DNA of 64,000 nt, from assembly GCA_016716835.1 (NCBI GenBank), contig JADJUW010000001.1, forward strand, positions 2,694,001 through 2,758,000, in the 5' to 3' direction. Shown one piece after another: positions 1 through 8,983 of this stretch (position 1 is the stretch's first letter; every line of letters begins with the position of its first letter). The position numbers were made by a program, and so were the translations under genes. The DNA comes from Myxococcales bacterium (GTDB lineage Bacteria; Myxococcota_A; Polyangia; Haliangiales; Haliangiaceae). The notes below the pieces were generated by a model that had not been told where the DNA came from, searched no databases, and saw only the letters and a program-made list of their open reading frames with translations.

Positions 1-456
1 CTTGACCACGACCTCAGTGCCATCGTGCAAGGTGGCGCGATGCACCTGCCCAATCGACGCCGCGGCCAAGGGCACATCGGCGAAGCTGGCGAAGCGATCG
101 GCAAGGGGCGCCGCAAGTTCGGCCTCAACGCGCGCCTTGATCTCGTGCAATGGGCGGCCCGGCACCTGATCTTGCAGCGAGGCCAGCTCATCGCGAAACG
201 GCGAAGGCAGCCAGGCGCCAACCACGCTGACGAGTTGGCCGACCTTGATATATAAGCCACCGACCTCCGCAATGGCCGCCGCCATCTCGCGCGCGGTGCG
301 GGCATGCGCCTTGGCCAGGGCGGCGGTTTGCCGCGCCTCACCTCGTAGCCACACCGTGGCGGCAAGCCAGCGATAGCGCGCCAACGCGCGTCCCATCGTT
401 TTATAGACCACCGCCCGCCGCTGTGCTGACGCCGTCACGCCGCCACTGTACACCAT
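1..456 (-). CDS. ABC1/UbiB-family atypical kinase, N-terminal part (gene cut by window edge)
   Basis: The first 152 codons of an ABC1 (UbiB/AarF/ADCK-type) atypical kinase are visible. The family's KxGQ signature lies at residues 71-74 (KVGQ). The alanine-rich nucleotide loop AAASIGQVHRA lies at 131-141, and the lysine of the VVVK beta-strand is residue 152, at the very edge. The helical N-terminal region before KxGQ matches the family. Members act on quinone or isoprenoid lipid metabolism or its regulation; the substrate cannot be told here. The ATG at 454-456 is the natural start and the gene runs off the left end. The next gene is divergent. Confidence 0.88.
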   Translation of the reverse strand, partial: MVYSGGVTASAQRRAVVYKTMGRALARYRWLAATVWLRGEARQTAALAKAHARTAREMAAAIAEVGGLYIKVGQLVSVVGAWLPSPFRDELASLQDQVPGRPLHEIKARVEAELAAPLADRFASFADVPLAAASIGQVHRATLHDGTEVVVK

Positions 457-510
457 GCTCGGCGCCGTTTTGCCGCCGTGGTGCCTAGCAAGTGGGATAC
501 AATAAGAGCC

Positions 511-1194
511 ATGGCAGACGGGCAATCAGACGACCAAGGCGCCGGCTCGCAAGACCGCTTGGGCGGCGCGCCAAGCGAGGTTGGTGAAGGCGAAGGCGGC
601 GGCGCAACGGTGCCGCCCTACTTGCGCGAGGCGACGCGCGAACTACCAGAGTTCGTGCGAGCCAAGCTCGAGGCCGCGCTACCCGACGTCATCAAGCGCA
701 CGTTTTCGGCGGGGCTTAGCGCGATGTTTGCCTCCGAAGAGGGCCTGCGCAAGCTAGCCAAGGAAATGAACATCGCCGACATCCCCGGCATGATCTCCAA
801 TACGACCAACACCACCAAGGACAAGGTGATGGAGATCGTGGCGCGCGAGGTGCGCGACGCCTTGGCGTCGATGAACCTCGCCGAGGAAATAGCCCACATT
901 CTCACCACGCTCTCGCTCGAGGTGCGCACCGAGATCCGCTTTATTCCCAACGACTCGCGCGCGGCGCGCGTCGAGCCCGAGGTCAAATCGTCGGTGCGCG
1001 TGCGCCCGTCGGCGCGCGAGCGCGGCGTCGCGGTGGCCAAGCGCCTATGGGCACGCCGCAAGGGCGAATCGGTGGCGCTGGGTCGCGCGGCCGGCCCCAG
1101 TGTCGTGGGCCACGCCGCGCCCGAAACGTCGCCACTCGCGCCGCGCCCGGCTGGCATCACCCTGCCACCGGACGACGAGCCCGAGCCGACGTAG
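511..1194 (+). CDS. hypothetical protein, 227 aa
   Basis: No family is recognised. The start is taken at ATG 511; a GTG at 478 would add 11 residues. The protein has a Gly/Glu-rich acidic N-terminus (about residues 5-35), a predicted helical middle (about 40-150) beginning near YLREATRELPEF and containing an Asn/Thr-rich NTTNTTKD stretch, and a basic, Pro/Arg-rich, probably disordered tail. There is no signal peptide or membrane segment, so it is probably cytoplasmic. It stands alone, divergent from the ABC1 kinase with about 55 bp between them. Codon use matches the high-GC neighbours, which supports a real gene. Confidence 0.7.
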   Translation: MADGQSDDQGAGSQDRLGGAPSEVGEGEGGGATVPPYLREATRELPEFVRAKLEAALPDVIKRTFSAGLSAMFASEEGLRKLAKEMNIADIPGMISNTTNTTKDKVMEIVAREVRDALASMNLAEEIAHILTTLSLEVRTEIRFIPNDSRAARVEPEVKSSVRVRPSARERGVAVAKRLWARRKGESVALGRAAGPSVVGHAAPETSPLAPRPAGITLPPDDEPEPT

Positions 1195-1569
1195 CCGCCA
1201 GTAGGTGTCCTTGCGGCAGCTGCCTGTAGTTGGCGCGCCGTGTAGCCTTAGCGCCGCGAGTCGTTCGCCTTAGCTATTCGGCCGGCTTTCTTTCCAGGTT
1301 GCCGAGGAGCGAGGGTAGCTGTAACCACTGCGCCGATGAGAACAAAATTCGATTAAGCAGCCGAGCCTCAAGGCAACCGCGCTTCAACAACTGGGTGCGG
1401 TTTCAGCCGGCGACATATCAGTGTTCTGAAGGCTTTAAATCCCCCGTGATCCGGCGGTTTGCACCCTGCCAGCCCCGGCCACGCGCTTACCACCGACCGC
1501 AATGTCCGCCCCGGACTACCCCCGAATCGAATTAACGCAGCGCTAAAAACAGCAGATAGAGGAGCATCC
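1195..1569. other. intergenic region, 375 bp, with repeat copy 1
   Basis: No convincing gene is present. The right half holds the first copy of a ~105-bp dispersed repeat (1418-1520). A purine-rich ribosome-binding site (agagga, 1557-1562) precedes the GTG start of the next gene. Confidence 0.6.
1418..1520 (+). repeat. ~105-bp dispersed repeat, copy 1
   Basis: This is the most diverged of four copies (others at 3975, 7117 and 10099), all in the same orientation. The shared core runs from ctgaaggctttaaatccccc through gccagcccc to the distal tgtccgcc block. This copy differs mainly in the middle, where tctggcctcttgtaaccc of the others has become ccggcggtttgcaccct. It lies just upstream of the beta-helix gene. 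Confidence 0.75.
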
Positions 1570-3861
1570 GTGAAACGCATCTTAATGGCAGCAGGTTTGG
1601 CAGTGAGTTTGGCAGTAGGTGTCCCAGCTTCGGCGGCGACGTATTACGTGGGTCCCGGAACGACGTTGCGGCAGGCGGTTGATCTCGCCAATGCCCATCC
1701 TGGGAACGACACCATCCTCCTCGTAGGCAGCATTTCAACGTTGTCCCAGTGTCCTGGGCCGAACGACGACGACTACCACGACAACAACCTCAACGGGGAC
1801 CTCGATGTCAACGACCCCTCTGGTGGCTCGCTGACCCTCCAGCCGTTGAATTGGGGCGGAGACGTCGCTCCAGTGACACTGACCACCAAATGTACGCAGC
1901 GGTTGATAGACAACCGTGGGCCTGGGCCGCTCATCATTCGTGGAATCATCCTCAGTGGTGGGCATGCTTTGACTGAGGGCGGAGCGATTCGATCCTTGTC
2001 AGCACCTTTGACGTTGGATCGGGTGACGCTGAAAAACAACGTTGCCGATTGGGGCGGCGGCGCCGTGTCTCTTAAGAACTACCCATTGAGCATTACCAAC
2101 AGCCTGTTCGAGAACAACGCGACCGTCGCCAGCCCAAGTTATCAATATTCTTCCGGTGGCGCGGTTTATTTTTCGAACAGCCTGGTGACCATTTCCAACA
2201 CCCAATTCAACCACAACTCGGCCAGCAGCAACGGCGGTGCGATCTTGGGTGAATCTGGCTCTTTGGATATCACCTCGAGCTGGTTTGAAGGCAACGTAGC
2301 AATCGCAGGTGGAGCACTCCACCTCCTCGATGTGGATGCGACTGTGGGACAAAGCGAATTCAGGTACAACTTGGCGCAGGGCGTTACAGGTGCCGCTGGC
2401 GTGGGAGGTGGCGTGAGGGCTGGGTGCAGCACAGTGACGCCCTGGGCAGATCCTCGGGATGAAAAACTGCACCCGTTGTTCACGCCAGACTGTGCCCTGG
2501 CACTTACCGACACTGACTTTTCAGTCAACGTGGCATCCGACCAAGGCGGAGGGCTTTGGGTGGACCAGATGGTTGCCAGCATCGAAGGTGGCCAGTTTCT
2601 CGGAAACCATACCGACGGTTACGGAGGGGGTGCCTATTATTACCGTTCCCACGGTCCAATTAATAATGCCCTATTTCACTCCAATTCTGCCGGAGAGGCT
2701 GGGGGCGGTGTTTATTTCGATTTGAACGGCTACCTCAACGCGGCCACAAATAACTCCTTTACACACAATACAGCTGGCGTGGGAGCTGGAGGATTTTTCA
2801 TCGGAGGAGGGAGCCTTGCTTGGATTACCGGCGGGAACTTCGAAGGAAATGAGGCGCAGTACGGAGGTGGTTTGATGGTTGGGGAAGACGCTAGAGTGTA
2901 CGTGTCTCAGGCGCTCATCAAAGGCAACAAAGGCACTATGCAAGGAGGTGGTGTGCACGAATACACGTCTATTTACACTGAACTTTCCAGAACCACGGTT
3001 GAACAAAACACGTCCGACGAAGGCGGCGGCGTATGGGGCACCAACCTATTCGTGGTCGACAGCACCATTACGCAGAACACTGCCGCCGGCCGCGGAGGAG
3101 GTGTTTATGGCTATTATTTCTTCGTTCAAGGTGTCGGCGTTTCACTGGCTTCGTCCACAGTCGATCACAACCATGTCTACGGAACGAATGGTGGACTGTT
3201 TGGCGGAGGGGGTTTGTTCGGCAGGGTTGCGACCAACAATGTGACGGTCGCTTACAATACCGCGAAAGACAATCTGGGTTCAGCTGTCTACATTCCTTCG
3301 GGCGGTAAAGGGCATTTCTTCAATACGACGGTGACCAGAAATGGGATTGACGCTGTACAAGGTGGGGAACAAGTGCGGGTTCAGGGGCGCTACCTTTTCA
3401 AACACACCTATGTGGGGGAGGACGCAGGCTCAGACGCGGATTGCTATTTCTCAGGGGCAACGGCCGAGACCTTTACGACCGGCCGAAACAATTACGCGAC
3501 CGATGCAACATGTTGGGCAAACTCACTGCCATTTCACAACACAGCCAACGGGATTCCTGCGCAGTTCGGGAACTTCGGAAACTACGGCGGTTTTACCCAG
3601 ACGTTGCGTATGTACAGCAGCCCCATCGTTGACTACTACCCGTGCTTGGGCCCACTCGATCAGCGGCACAAATCCCGTCCCCAAGGAGCAGCCTGCGATG
3701 TTGGTGCCACGGAGTACGGAACCGAAGATTTTCCGGGAGCGCCGATTGACACCCCTTATCCGTGGCCTGCGGATGCATGGTTTTCTGAGTACTCTACTTA
3801 TTTGACTGGAGCCGGTGAGGCCGCTCCCGATTACCCCCGCATGGAGCTCACGCCGCGTTAA
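1570..3861 (+). CDS. secreted right-handed parallel beta-helix repeat protein
   Basis: A 763-residue secreted protein. The GTG start at 1570 is chosen because a ribosome-binding site precedes it and a signal peptide follows at once (residues 1-22, ending VPASA). The mature part is built of Gly/Asn-rich repeats of about 22-30 residues in which NN.A...GGG motifs recur (for example FENNAT, GGAVYF, FEGNEAQYGGGL). This is typical of right-handed parallel beta-helix proteins of the polymorphic outer-membrane (Chlamydia-Pmp-like) type. No anchor or autotransporter barrel is visible at the C-terminus. GC content is clearly lower than in the core genes, which suggests acquisition. Repeat copies 1 and 2 lie on either side. 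A surface or adhesin role is inference. Confidence 0.85.
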   Translation: MKRILMAAGLAVSLAVGVPASAATYYVGPGTTLRQAVDLANAHPGNDTILLVGSISTLSQCPGPNDDDYHDNNLNGDLDVNDPSGGSLTLQPLNWGGDVAPVTLTTKCTQRLIDNRGPGPLIIRGIILSGGHALTEGGAIRSLSAPLTLDRVTLKNNVADWGGGAVSLKNYPLSITNSLFENNATVASPSYQYSSGGAVYFSNSLVTISNTQFNHNSASSNGGAILGESGSLDITSSWFEGNVAIAGGALHLLDVDATVGQSEFRYNLAQGVTGAAGVGGGVRAGCSTVTPWADPRDEKLHPLFTPDCALALTDTDFSVNVASDQGGGLWVDQMVASIEGGQFLGNHTDGYGGGAYYYRSHGPINNALFHSNSAGEAGGGVYFDLNGYLNAATNNSFTHNTAGVGAGGFFIGGGSLAWITGGNFEGNEAQYGGGLMVGEDARVYVSQALIKGNKGTMQGGGVHEYTSIYTELSRTTVEQNTSDEGGGVWGTNLFVVDSTITQNTAAGRGGGVYGYYFFVQGVGVSLASSTVDHNHVYGTNGGLFGGGGLFGRVATNNVTVAYNTAKDNLGSAVYIPSGGKGHFFNTTVTRNGIDAVQGGEQVRVQGRYLFKHTYVGEDAGSDADCYFSGATAETFTTGRNNYATDATCWANSLPFHNTANGIPAQFGNFGNYGGFTQTLRMYSSPIVDYYPCLGPLDQRHKSRPQGAACDVGATEYGTEDFPGAPIDTPYPWPADAWFSEYSTYLTGAGEAAPDYPRMELTPR

Positions 3862-3974
3862 CCAGCGCAAGCTGTGTTAGCCACCAGCGGCATGTCCCCA
3901 AGCGGCGAGCACTCTGGTGTTTTGTTGTCTGTGCTTTCAGTGGCAGGCGCGGTCGAAGTGTCGTTGACAGTCTT

Positions 3975-4077
3975 AGTGATCTGCGGCTTTAAATCCCCCG
4001 CAATCTGGCCTCTTGTAACCCGCCAGCCCTGCACGACGCCTGCCCCCTCCGCCATGTCCGCCTAAAATTTCCTAGCC
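3975..4077 (+). repeat. ~105-bp dispersed repeat, copy 2
   Basis: This is a close match to copies 3 and 4, sharing ctttaaatcccccgcaatctggcctc in two adjoining parts, then tgtaacccgccagccc and the terminal tttcctagcct. Its right edge abuts the stop codon of the purD remnant (4078-4080, minus strand). Between the beta-helix stop (3861) and this copy there are about 110 bp with no recognisable feature. Confidence 0.85.
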
Positions 4078-4245
4078 TCAGGTCACAATGGCAGCGGCGT
4101 CACAAAAGTCGATCGCTTGGCAAACGGCGCCGGTCTGCGCAATCCCCTGGTTTCCCGGCACGCACACATCTTGGTGTCCATCGCCCATAAAATTCCAACC
4201 CAGCGCATGTTCGCGGCCGCCGCCGCCGAGAACTAGAAGTTTAAT
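4078..4245 (-). pseudogene. purD: purD 5' fragment (phosphoribosylamine-glycine ligase remnant)
   Basis: Reading from 4245 the minus strand gives about 55 residues that look like the N-terminus of PurD. They begin KLLVLGGGGREHALGW, the glycine-rich opening of the family (normally followed by about 400 more residues). VPGNQGIAQ follows at the position of the usual APGNPG element, then DAAAIV and a stop. The expected initiating ATG is an ATT here. The fragment ends where repeat copy 2 begins. The start is lost and about 85% of the gene is missing, so this is a remnant. An alternative is a frameshifted tail of the upstream ORF, but the PurD match explains the residues better. Confidence 0.65.
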
Positions 4246-4292
4246 GCCCTGCCATACCACAAGGCTATTGCCTCTCGCACTACCTCGTATGC

Positions 4293-4631
4293 CTACCTTT
4301 TGGCGGCGGGGAGACAGCTTGCGTAGGTTTTGGAGCGCCATGCGTCTTTCTTGACGTCATACAGCCACAAAAAATTCTTGTCGACACCAACGAGCAGCGC
4401 CGTCTTGCCGTCAAAATCCGCAACATTGCCCAGATGATGTGACACCGGATAGCGCTGCTCGTCAGCGATGTAAAGATAAGAGCCATCCGTCATTCTCGCC
4501 AAAACGTCATCCTCTAGAGGCACCAGCTCTCCAATGACAACGTCCCAATCAGTGAACTGATCGCTCGCAAGTGCGGGGCGCCAGCTTGGAGCCAACAGCC
4601 CTTTTGGTACGGCCCTCTCTGCCAACGTAGC
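4293..4631 (-). pseudogene. 3' part of an interrupted lipoprotein (beta-propeller-like) gene
   Basis: An open frame of about 110 codons reads out of the left end of the IS element and stops at 4293. It contains repeated aromatic/hydrophobic strands such as GSYLYIADEQR, KTALLVGV and NFLWLYDV, in the style of the truncated protein on the other side of the IS (6115-6932). The inference is that both were one gene of about 410 residues split by the insertion. The largest in-frame piece starts at TTG 4625, which is not a convincing native start. The flanks show no perfect target duplication, so recombination between two IS copies bringing unrelated halves together cannot be excluded. Confidence 0.55.
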
Positions 4632-4684
4632 TGAGAGGCCGACTTACCCAAAGATTAGTGTTGAGGGCAGTCGAGGTATGCAAG

Positions 4685-5083
4685 ATGATTCAAGGCATGA
4701 AAAAAGCGACCGAGGTGTCGTCGGTAGCACAGCGGCGCCGGTTCTCGGTTAACGAAAAGTTGCGAATTCTGCGGGAGGCCGATGCCTGCGGCAAAGAGCG
4801 CGGTGGGGTCACGGCCCTGTTGCGCCGGGAAGGGATTTACTCGTCGCATCTGAGTATGTGGCGTCGGCAGCGCCTGGCTGGCCAGTTCGGCGCTGCGCCG
4901 AAGAAGCGGGGCCCCGTGGCGGTGCCACCAGATGCGCGGGATAAGCAAATCGCTGACCTTGAGCGGCGCGCCGCACGGGCGGAGGCGCGGGCCGATCGCG
5001 CCGAGCGGTTGTGCGCGCTCAAAAAAGTCTCGGAGCTGTTCGGGATACCGCTGCCGGATCCCGAGAGCGAGCCCAAGCCTTGA
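4685..5083 (+). CDS. IS3-family transposase OrfA (helix-turn-helix protein)
   Basis: A 132-residue product from ATG 4685. RRRFSVNEKLRILREAD followed by a TALLRREGIYSSHLSMWR segment is the helix-turn-helix of IS3 OrfA proteins, which binds the element's ends. A C-terminal Ala/Arg/Glu-rich coiled coil (about 85-118) matches the leucine-zipper-like oligomerisation region. Its stop overlaps the orfB start (TGATG at 5081-5085), an arrangement used for coupled or frameshifted translation of the fused transposase. Length is normal and the frame is intact. Confidence 0.88.
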   Translation: MIQGMKKATEVSSVAQRRRFSVNEKLRILREADACGKERGGVTALLRREGIYSSHLSMWRRQRLAGQFGAAPKKRGPVAVPPDARDKQIADLERRAARAEARADRAERLCALKKVSELFGIPLPDPESEPKP

Positions 5084-6097
5084 TGGCGATTGTTGCCGAC
5101 ACCTCGGGCGTCGACGGCGTAGCCTGCACGTGTGCCAGTCTGGGCGTAAGCGTGGCCAGCTACTATCGCGCGCGTCGTCCGCGGGTGCATGGGCCGCGAC
5201 GGCCGCGGCGATCACCCCGTGCGCTCAGCGCTGCGGAAGCGGCCGATCTGCTATCGATCTTGCACGAAGACCGCTTTGCGGATCTAGCGCCCGCGCAGGT
5301 GTATGCGACGCTGCTCGATGAAGAGCGCTTTATTTGCTCAGAGCGCACCATGTATCGCGTGCTCGCGGCGCACCACGAGGTGCGCGAGCGCCGCGCGCAA
5401 CGGCGCCACCCCGCGTACGCCGCGCCCGAGCTGCTGGCAACCGGGCCAAACCAATTGTGGTCGTGGGACATCACCAAGCTTAAGGGCCGGCAACGTGGTC
5501 CTACTACTACTTATACGTCATTCTCGACGTGTTTAGCCGGTGCGCGGTGGGCTGGATGGTGGCGCCGCGCGAGAGCGCCGAGCTGGCAAAGAAGCTGATC
5601 GGCGCGACCTGCGTGCGTCAAGGCATCGACCGCGATCACCTCACCATCCATGCAGATCGTGGCAGCTCGATGCGCTCCAAGCTGGTCGCCGAGCTGCTCG
5701 CCGACTTGGGGATCACAAAGACCCATTCGCGGCCGCACGTCTCAAACGATAATCCGTACTCTGAGGCTGGCTTTAAGACGCTGAAATACCGTCCCGATTT
5801 CCCGGCGCGGTTTGGCTGCCTAGAAGACGCACGCGCCTACTGCGCCGATTTTTTGCTTGGTACAACGAGGAGCACTACCACAGCGGCATCGGCCTCCAGA
5901 CGCCGGATGACGTCCACTACGGTCGCGCGCAGGCCCGTACCGCGAAACGGGCCGTCGTATTGGCCGCCGCACAGCGAGCCCACCCTGAGCGTTTCGTCAA
6001 CGGCACGCCGTGTCCGCCACCACTGCCGACCGCCGTATGGATCAACAAACCAAAGACAGGAGAGGTGATTCCAAGCCAGAACCATTCACTAAATTAA
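5083..6097 (+). pseudogene. IS3-family transposase OrfB, broken by two frameshifts
   Basis: The product reads as a DDE integrase of about 338 residues only if two bases are restored. Frame 1 covers the HTH_21-type region and the first catalytic Asp (WSWDITKLK). Loss of one G in a GGGG run near 5484 shifts the frame. The next part carries the second Asp (IHADRGSS) and the catalytic Glu (NPYSEAGFKTLKY). Loss of one T in a T7 run near 5854 shifts it again, and the tail ends at 6097. Both events are in homopolymers, so consensus errors are possible, but as read the transposase is not made. Confidence 0.85.
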
Positions 6098-6114
6098 GCC
6101 ACCTCGGTCTCTCA

Positions 6115-6932
6115 AATGCGTTGACAGGCTCCGCGGAGGCGAGAGGACGCCAACGTCCGCGCCAAAATTGCCAAATATCGCTGGGCGTTGGGCCTACAAA
6201 GATAGCGCCGGGCGAAAATGTCCGAGGCTTGGCTGCGTCGGGCCCCTCGATCCCAACCAGCTCTACCGGTACGCGCGCTCTGCTAACCACCTGCAAATCG
6301 CTAGCGCGCGCAATGATGAGCTCGTTTTCATGGTTGTCTACCGCAATGATGAAGTCTGCGTGGCGAGCGTAGGACGACGTGGGGATGCGTACCTTGCTGA
6401 CGACGTCGATGAGTTCGGATCCTGTGAAAACAATGGAACTACCCGGCAGGGCCCATAGCTGCCGTAGATCCCAGCCGACTTCGATGGTATCGATCTTGCC
6501 ACCTGGGCTGCGGATGCGAAACGATCGATCGTAGAGACGCCACCACGCCTCTATCGCGCCAACCTTGAACCACACCAGCGGTTCCGACACCAGCGACTGG
6601 TTTGACTTGCGACTAGCGGTGGCGGCCTTCGACGGCTTGCAGCGCCCATCGCCCAGCGAAAGCTGCATAAGCACCTCGTGCGCGCCGACTTCGGTATAGC
6701 TAAAGTGATGCGCACCGGTATTGGCATTGGCGAACCAGGGCTTTTCTTCCCGGCTCTGAACCAGCGCGGTGCGAACGCGAAGCTCCACCATGTCCTCTGG
6801 TAACAAGCGGCCCCCGCTGACCTCCATTGTCGTGTGCGATTGCACGTTGCTTCCGAGGCAACCACCAAGCACGGCTGCGGTTAGCATGACCGCGCCCGAC
6901 AACGCGAGTGCCCTTTGCAGACGCAACGACAT
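6115..6932 (-). pseudogene. 5' part of a lipoprotein gene interrupted by the IS3 element
   Basis: The start is taken at ATG 6930-6932 because it gives a clean lipoprotein signal: a basic start, a hydrophobic stretch and lipobox LGGC (about residues 18-21). The mature part shows strand-rich segments such as VWFKVGAIEAWWRLYD and DFIIAVDNHENELIIA, suggesting a beta-propeller or similar all-beta fold. The host frame runs up to about 6115 and then into IS sequence, ending artificially inside it at 6042. The likely remainder is at 4293-4631. It is flanked upstream by repeat copy 3. No function can be given. Confidence 0.65.
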
Positions 6933-7116
6933 CAGGCTTTCTACCGCCCCCAAGCGCGACAACGCCATACCAAAGCAACGCGCATATACGGTGGACAATG
7001 AATTAAGCCTTGATCAGCTCGTTTAAGGTTACGCGCAAGGGATGCGACCGCGGTCGCGGGCTGCCATTCCATGTCAGCCAGTCATCCCACGAGTCAATTC
7101 CGGATCTGCGTAATTG

Positions 7117-7224
7117 CAGTGATCTGAGGGCTTTAATTCCCCCGCAATCTGGCCTCTTGTAACCCGCCAGCCCCGCACGGCCCTTGCCACCCACGGCAAT
7201 TTCCGCCCGAAGTTTCCTATCCCC
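7117..7224 (+). repeat. ~105-bp dispersed repeat, copy 3
   Basis: Close to copies 2 and 4. It begins agtgatctgagggcttta, carries the shared caatctggcctcttgtaac block and gccagccccgc, and ends in aagtttcctatcc. It lies between two minus-strand transcription units. Confidence 0.88.
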
Positions 7225-7274
7225 CCGCCAACGATTACCCACCGTTCGAGCACAGGAACTGCGTTGAAAAGCCG

Positions 7275-7305
7275 CCGCATGCCACCGACAATACTGGGCA
7301 TGCGG
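7275..7305 (-). terminator. hairpin downstream of the cysteine-peptidase gene, possible terminator
   Basis: The inverted repeat ccgcatgcc / ggcatgcgg has a 13-base loop, 37 bp past the stop of the minus-strand gene. On the minus strand it is followed by cggctttt, a weak T-run, so termination is plausible but not strong. Confidence 0.4.
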
Positions 7306-7341
7306 GACTATAGTGCGCCGCCGATATTGTCTCCTGCGCCC

Positions 7342-8922
7342 TTACCGGTTTACCAGCTTTGGCTGCTTGCGCTGGGCGTCCTTCGTTGGATTGTCCGTCG
7401 AGCCGAACGGCCGCAATTCGCGCTTGGAGATGTCTTGCAGCGAGGCGCCTCCAAAGATGGTGGCGAGATAGGTCGCAAGGACGCTATCATCGGCGCCCGT
7501 CACGGAAATGTTTGCGACAAAATCCGTGTCGGCAAACCCTTGCCACTGCTTCATCTCTTCAATGTAGAGCACGCTGGTACACGCCATCAGCATCACTGCA
7601 CGCGGCTTGGCGGGCGGGTTGTAGGCGGCGATCAGATTGCGTGCTAGCGACAACCCTTGCGTGCCCTTAGCGGCGTCATCGACATGCGCGCCGGTTTGCG
7701 GCGTCTCGCGATTCACCAGCACATTGCCTGCGCCACTGCCGATTTCGTCAAAATCAGGGCCATAGCCTGATCGGCCGTGGCCATAATACAGCGTGCCATC
7801 GCTATGAGCGGCGCCACGCAAGAACGCATCTGGAGCCGCTGCCCCCATGCCCGGGGTGATGAAGCGCAAGACCACTTGATGCGTATGTCCATCTTCGATC
7901 GCAGTACCGACATATAACTCGACCCCATCACCAGGCGCGGGTGCGCCGAGATCGCCGATCAGCTTGGCGCCATGTTGGTCATTGCGCTCAAACCCCATGG
8001 CGAGCATTTCGTTTCGCCAACTTGCTACGGTGCGTTCCCACCAAATGCCTTCGATTGGCGCTCCCAGTCGGTCCAATACCAACTTGTCCTCGAGATCCAT
8101 CAACGCGAGCTCCTGCGCTTCAGTGAGATTCTCAGTGCCGCCAAATGCCTTGCGCACCTCGTCGCGTACCCGATCCGCTTCTTCAGCGTACGGTTTGCCA
8201 TCTGCCGTCGATTGCACGGGAAATTCTAAGTGGCCAAGCGCAATCGTAAGATCGATCACGCCGTCGGCTAGCATGGAGGCCACGTCAAAATACGTCTCGT
8301 GCTGCTCCAGCTCGAGCAGGGCCGCTTCGAGCGTCCACGAATTGTTAAACGTGCTGCCAATAATTGCGGTCAATGCGGCAACCGTTTCCTGCGACCAAAG
8401 CCCATCAACCGCTATCTCATGGCCAAATCGCCGCAATGCTGCCTGTAAGGTGGCGACATCTTCATCGCTCCACCCTGGCCTACCGTAGACGGCGACATAT
8501 GCCAACGATGCTTCCTGGCGACGTTGCACTTGCCGGCTGAACTCTTGCTCCTGGCGGAAATACGCAACGTTGTCGTTTAGGATTTCATTGACGTCGGCAA
8601 ATTCCCACTCAGTCCAGTCTATTGCGTCGGTTTCCCACGTGGGGGCGTCCGCGTCAGCAGCGCCAATTGCCGTCGCAAGAGCTTTTCCGGTTCGCTTGCC
8701 CCACGCGCCATCAATAGTGATTTCGTAGCCTAGCGCAACGAGCGCAGTCTGAATCAAGATCACTTCTTGCTTGGTCCACAATGGCGGCGTGCCGGCAAGC
8801 GCCATCGACTGCAATGCAAGTGACGCCCACATGGTGTCGTCGGCCATCTCCCTTGACTGGCGGTCAACGCCATCGTCCGCACTGATTGCGGCGCCCACGG
8901 CCCTCAGTTTCGCCCCTGCCAT
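7342..8922 (-). CDS. putative clan-CD-like cysteine peptidase with two peptidoglycan-binding-like repeats
   Basis: 526 residues from ATG 8922 (a TTG at 8955 is less likely). Two repeats, about residues 49-86 and 151-189, have the length and ...LQ.AL...G...DG.WG..T..A pattern of peptidoglycan-binding-like (PG_binding_1) domains. The C-terminal third has a His in YYGHGRSG (about H382), and about 66 residues later a hydrophobic strand ending in Ala-Cys, VMLMACTS (about C448). That is the His-Gly plus Ala-Cys dyad layout of clan CD peptidases (caspase, gingipain and separase types). No signal peptide is seen, so it is probably cytoplasmic. It lies 61 bp after the trypsin-like gene on the same strand. 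The peptidase call is inference from the dyad and strand pattern; a non-catalytic relative is possible. Confidence 0.55.
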   Translation of the reverse strand: MAGAKLRAVGAAISADDGVDRQSREMADDTMWASLALQSMALAGTPPLWTKQEVILIQTALVALGYEITIDGAWGKRTGKALATAIGAADADAPTWETDAIDWTEWEFADVNEILNDNVAYFRQEQEFSRQVQRRQEASLAYVAVYGRPGWSDEDVATLQAALRRFGHEIAVDGLWSQETVAALTAIIGSTFNNSWTLEAALLELEQHETYFDVASMLADGVIDLTIALGHLEFPVQSTADGKPYAEEADRVRDEVRKAFGGTENLTEAQELALMDLEDKLVLDRLGAPIEGIWWERTVASWRNEMLAMGFERNDQHGAKLIGDLGAPAPGDGVELYVGTAIEDGHTHQVVLRFITPGMGAAAPDAFLRGAAHSDGTLYYGHGRSGYGPDFDEIGSGAGNVLVNRETPQTGAHVDDAAKGTQGLSLARNLIAAYNPPAKPRAVMLMACTSVLYIEEMKQWQGFADTDFVANISVTGADDSVLATYLATIFGGASLQDISKRELRPFGSTDNPTKDAQRKQPKLVNR

Positions 8923-8983
8923 ACCTCTCTCATTGTATAGCAACCTGCCATCCAAAATCGAACGCGCCGAGTCGATTGTGCCT

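Larger units (their letters stand above)
4632..6114 (+). mobile_element. IS3-family insertion sequence, decayed
   Basis: A 1483-bp element bounded by imperfect inverted repeats of about 35 bp. The left end begins tgagaggccga and the right end, read inward, tgagagaccga; a shared ttagtg lies about 25 bp further in. It carries orfA and an overlapping orfB with the DDE residues of IS3 transposases. orfB is broken by two one-base losses in homopolymers, so the copy is probably inactive. No clean target duplication is visible (left flank ...gtagc, right flank aatgc...). Confidence 0.85.
6933..7341. other. intergenic region, ~410 bp, with repeat copy 3 and a hairpin
   Basis: This lies between the interrupted lipoprotein gene and the end of the cysteine-peptidase gene. 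It holds repeat copy 3 (7117-7224) and a 9-bp perfect hairpin (7275-7305). The remaining sequence, including the upstream region of the lipoprotein gene, shows no convincing gene. Confidence 0.6.

Noticed and set aside
4078..4631. One frameshifted gene spanning 4631-4078
   Set aside because: The lower part matches the PurD N-terminus, so two separate remnants explain the sequence better than a single shifted frame; kept as a minor alternative.
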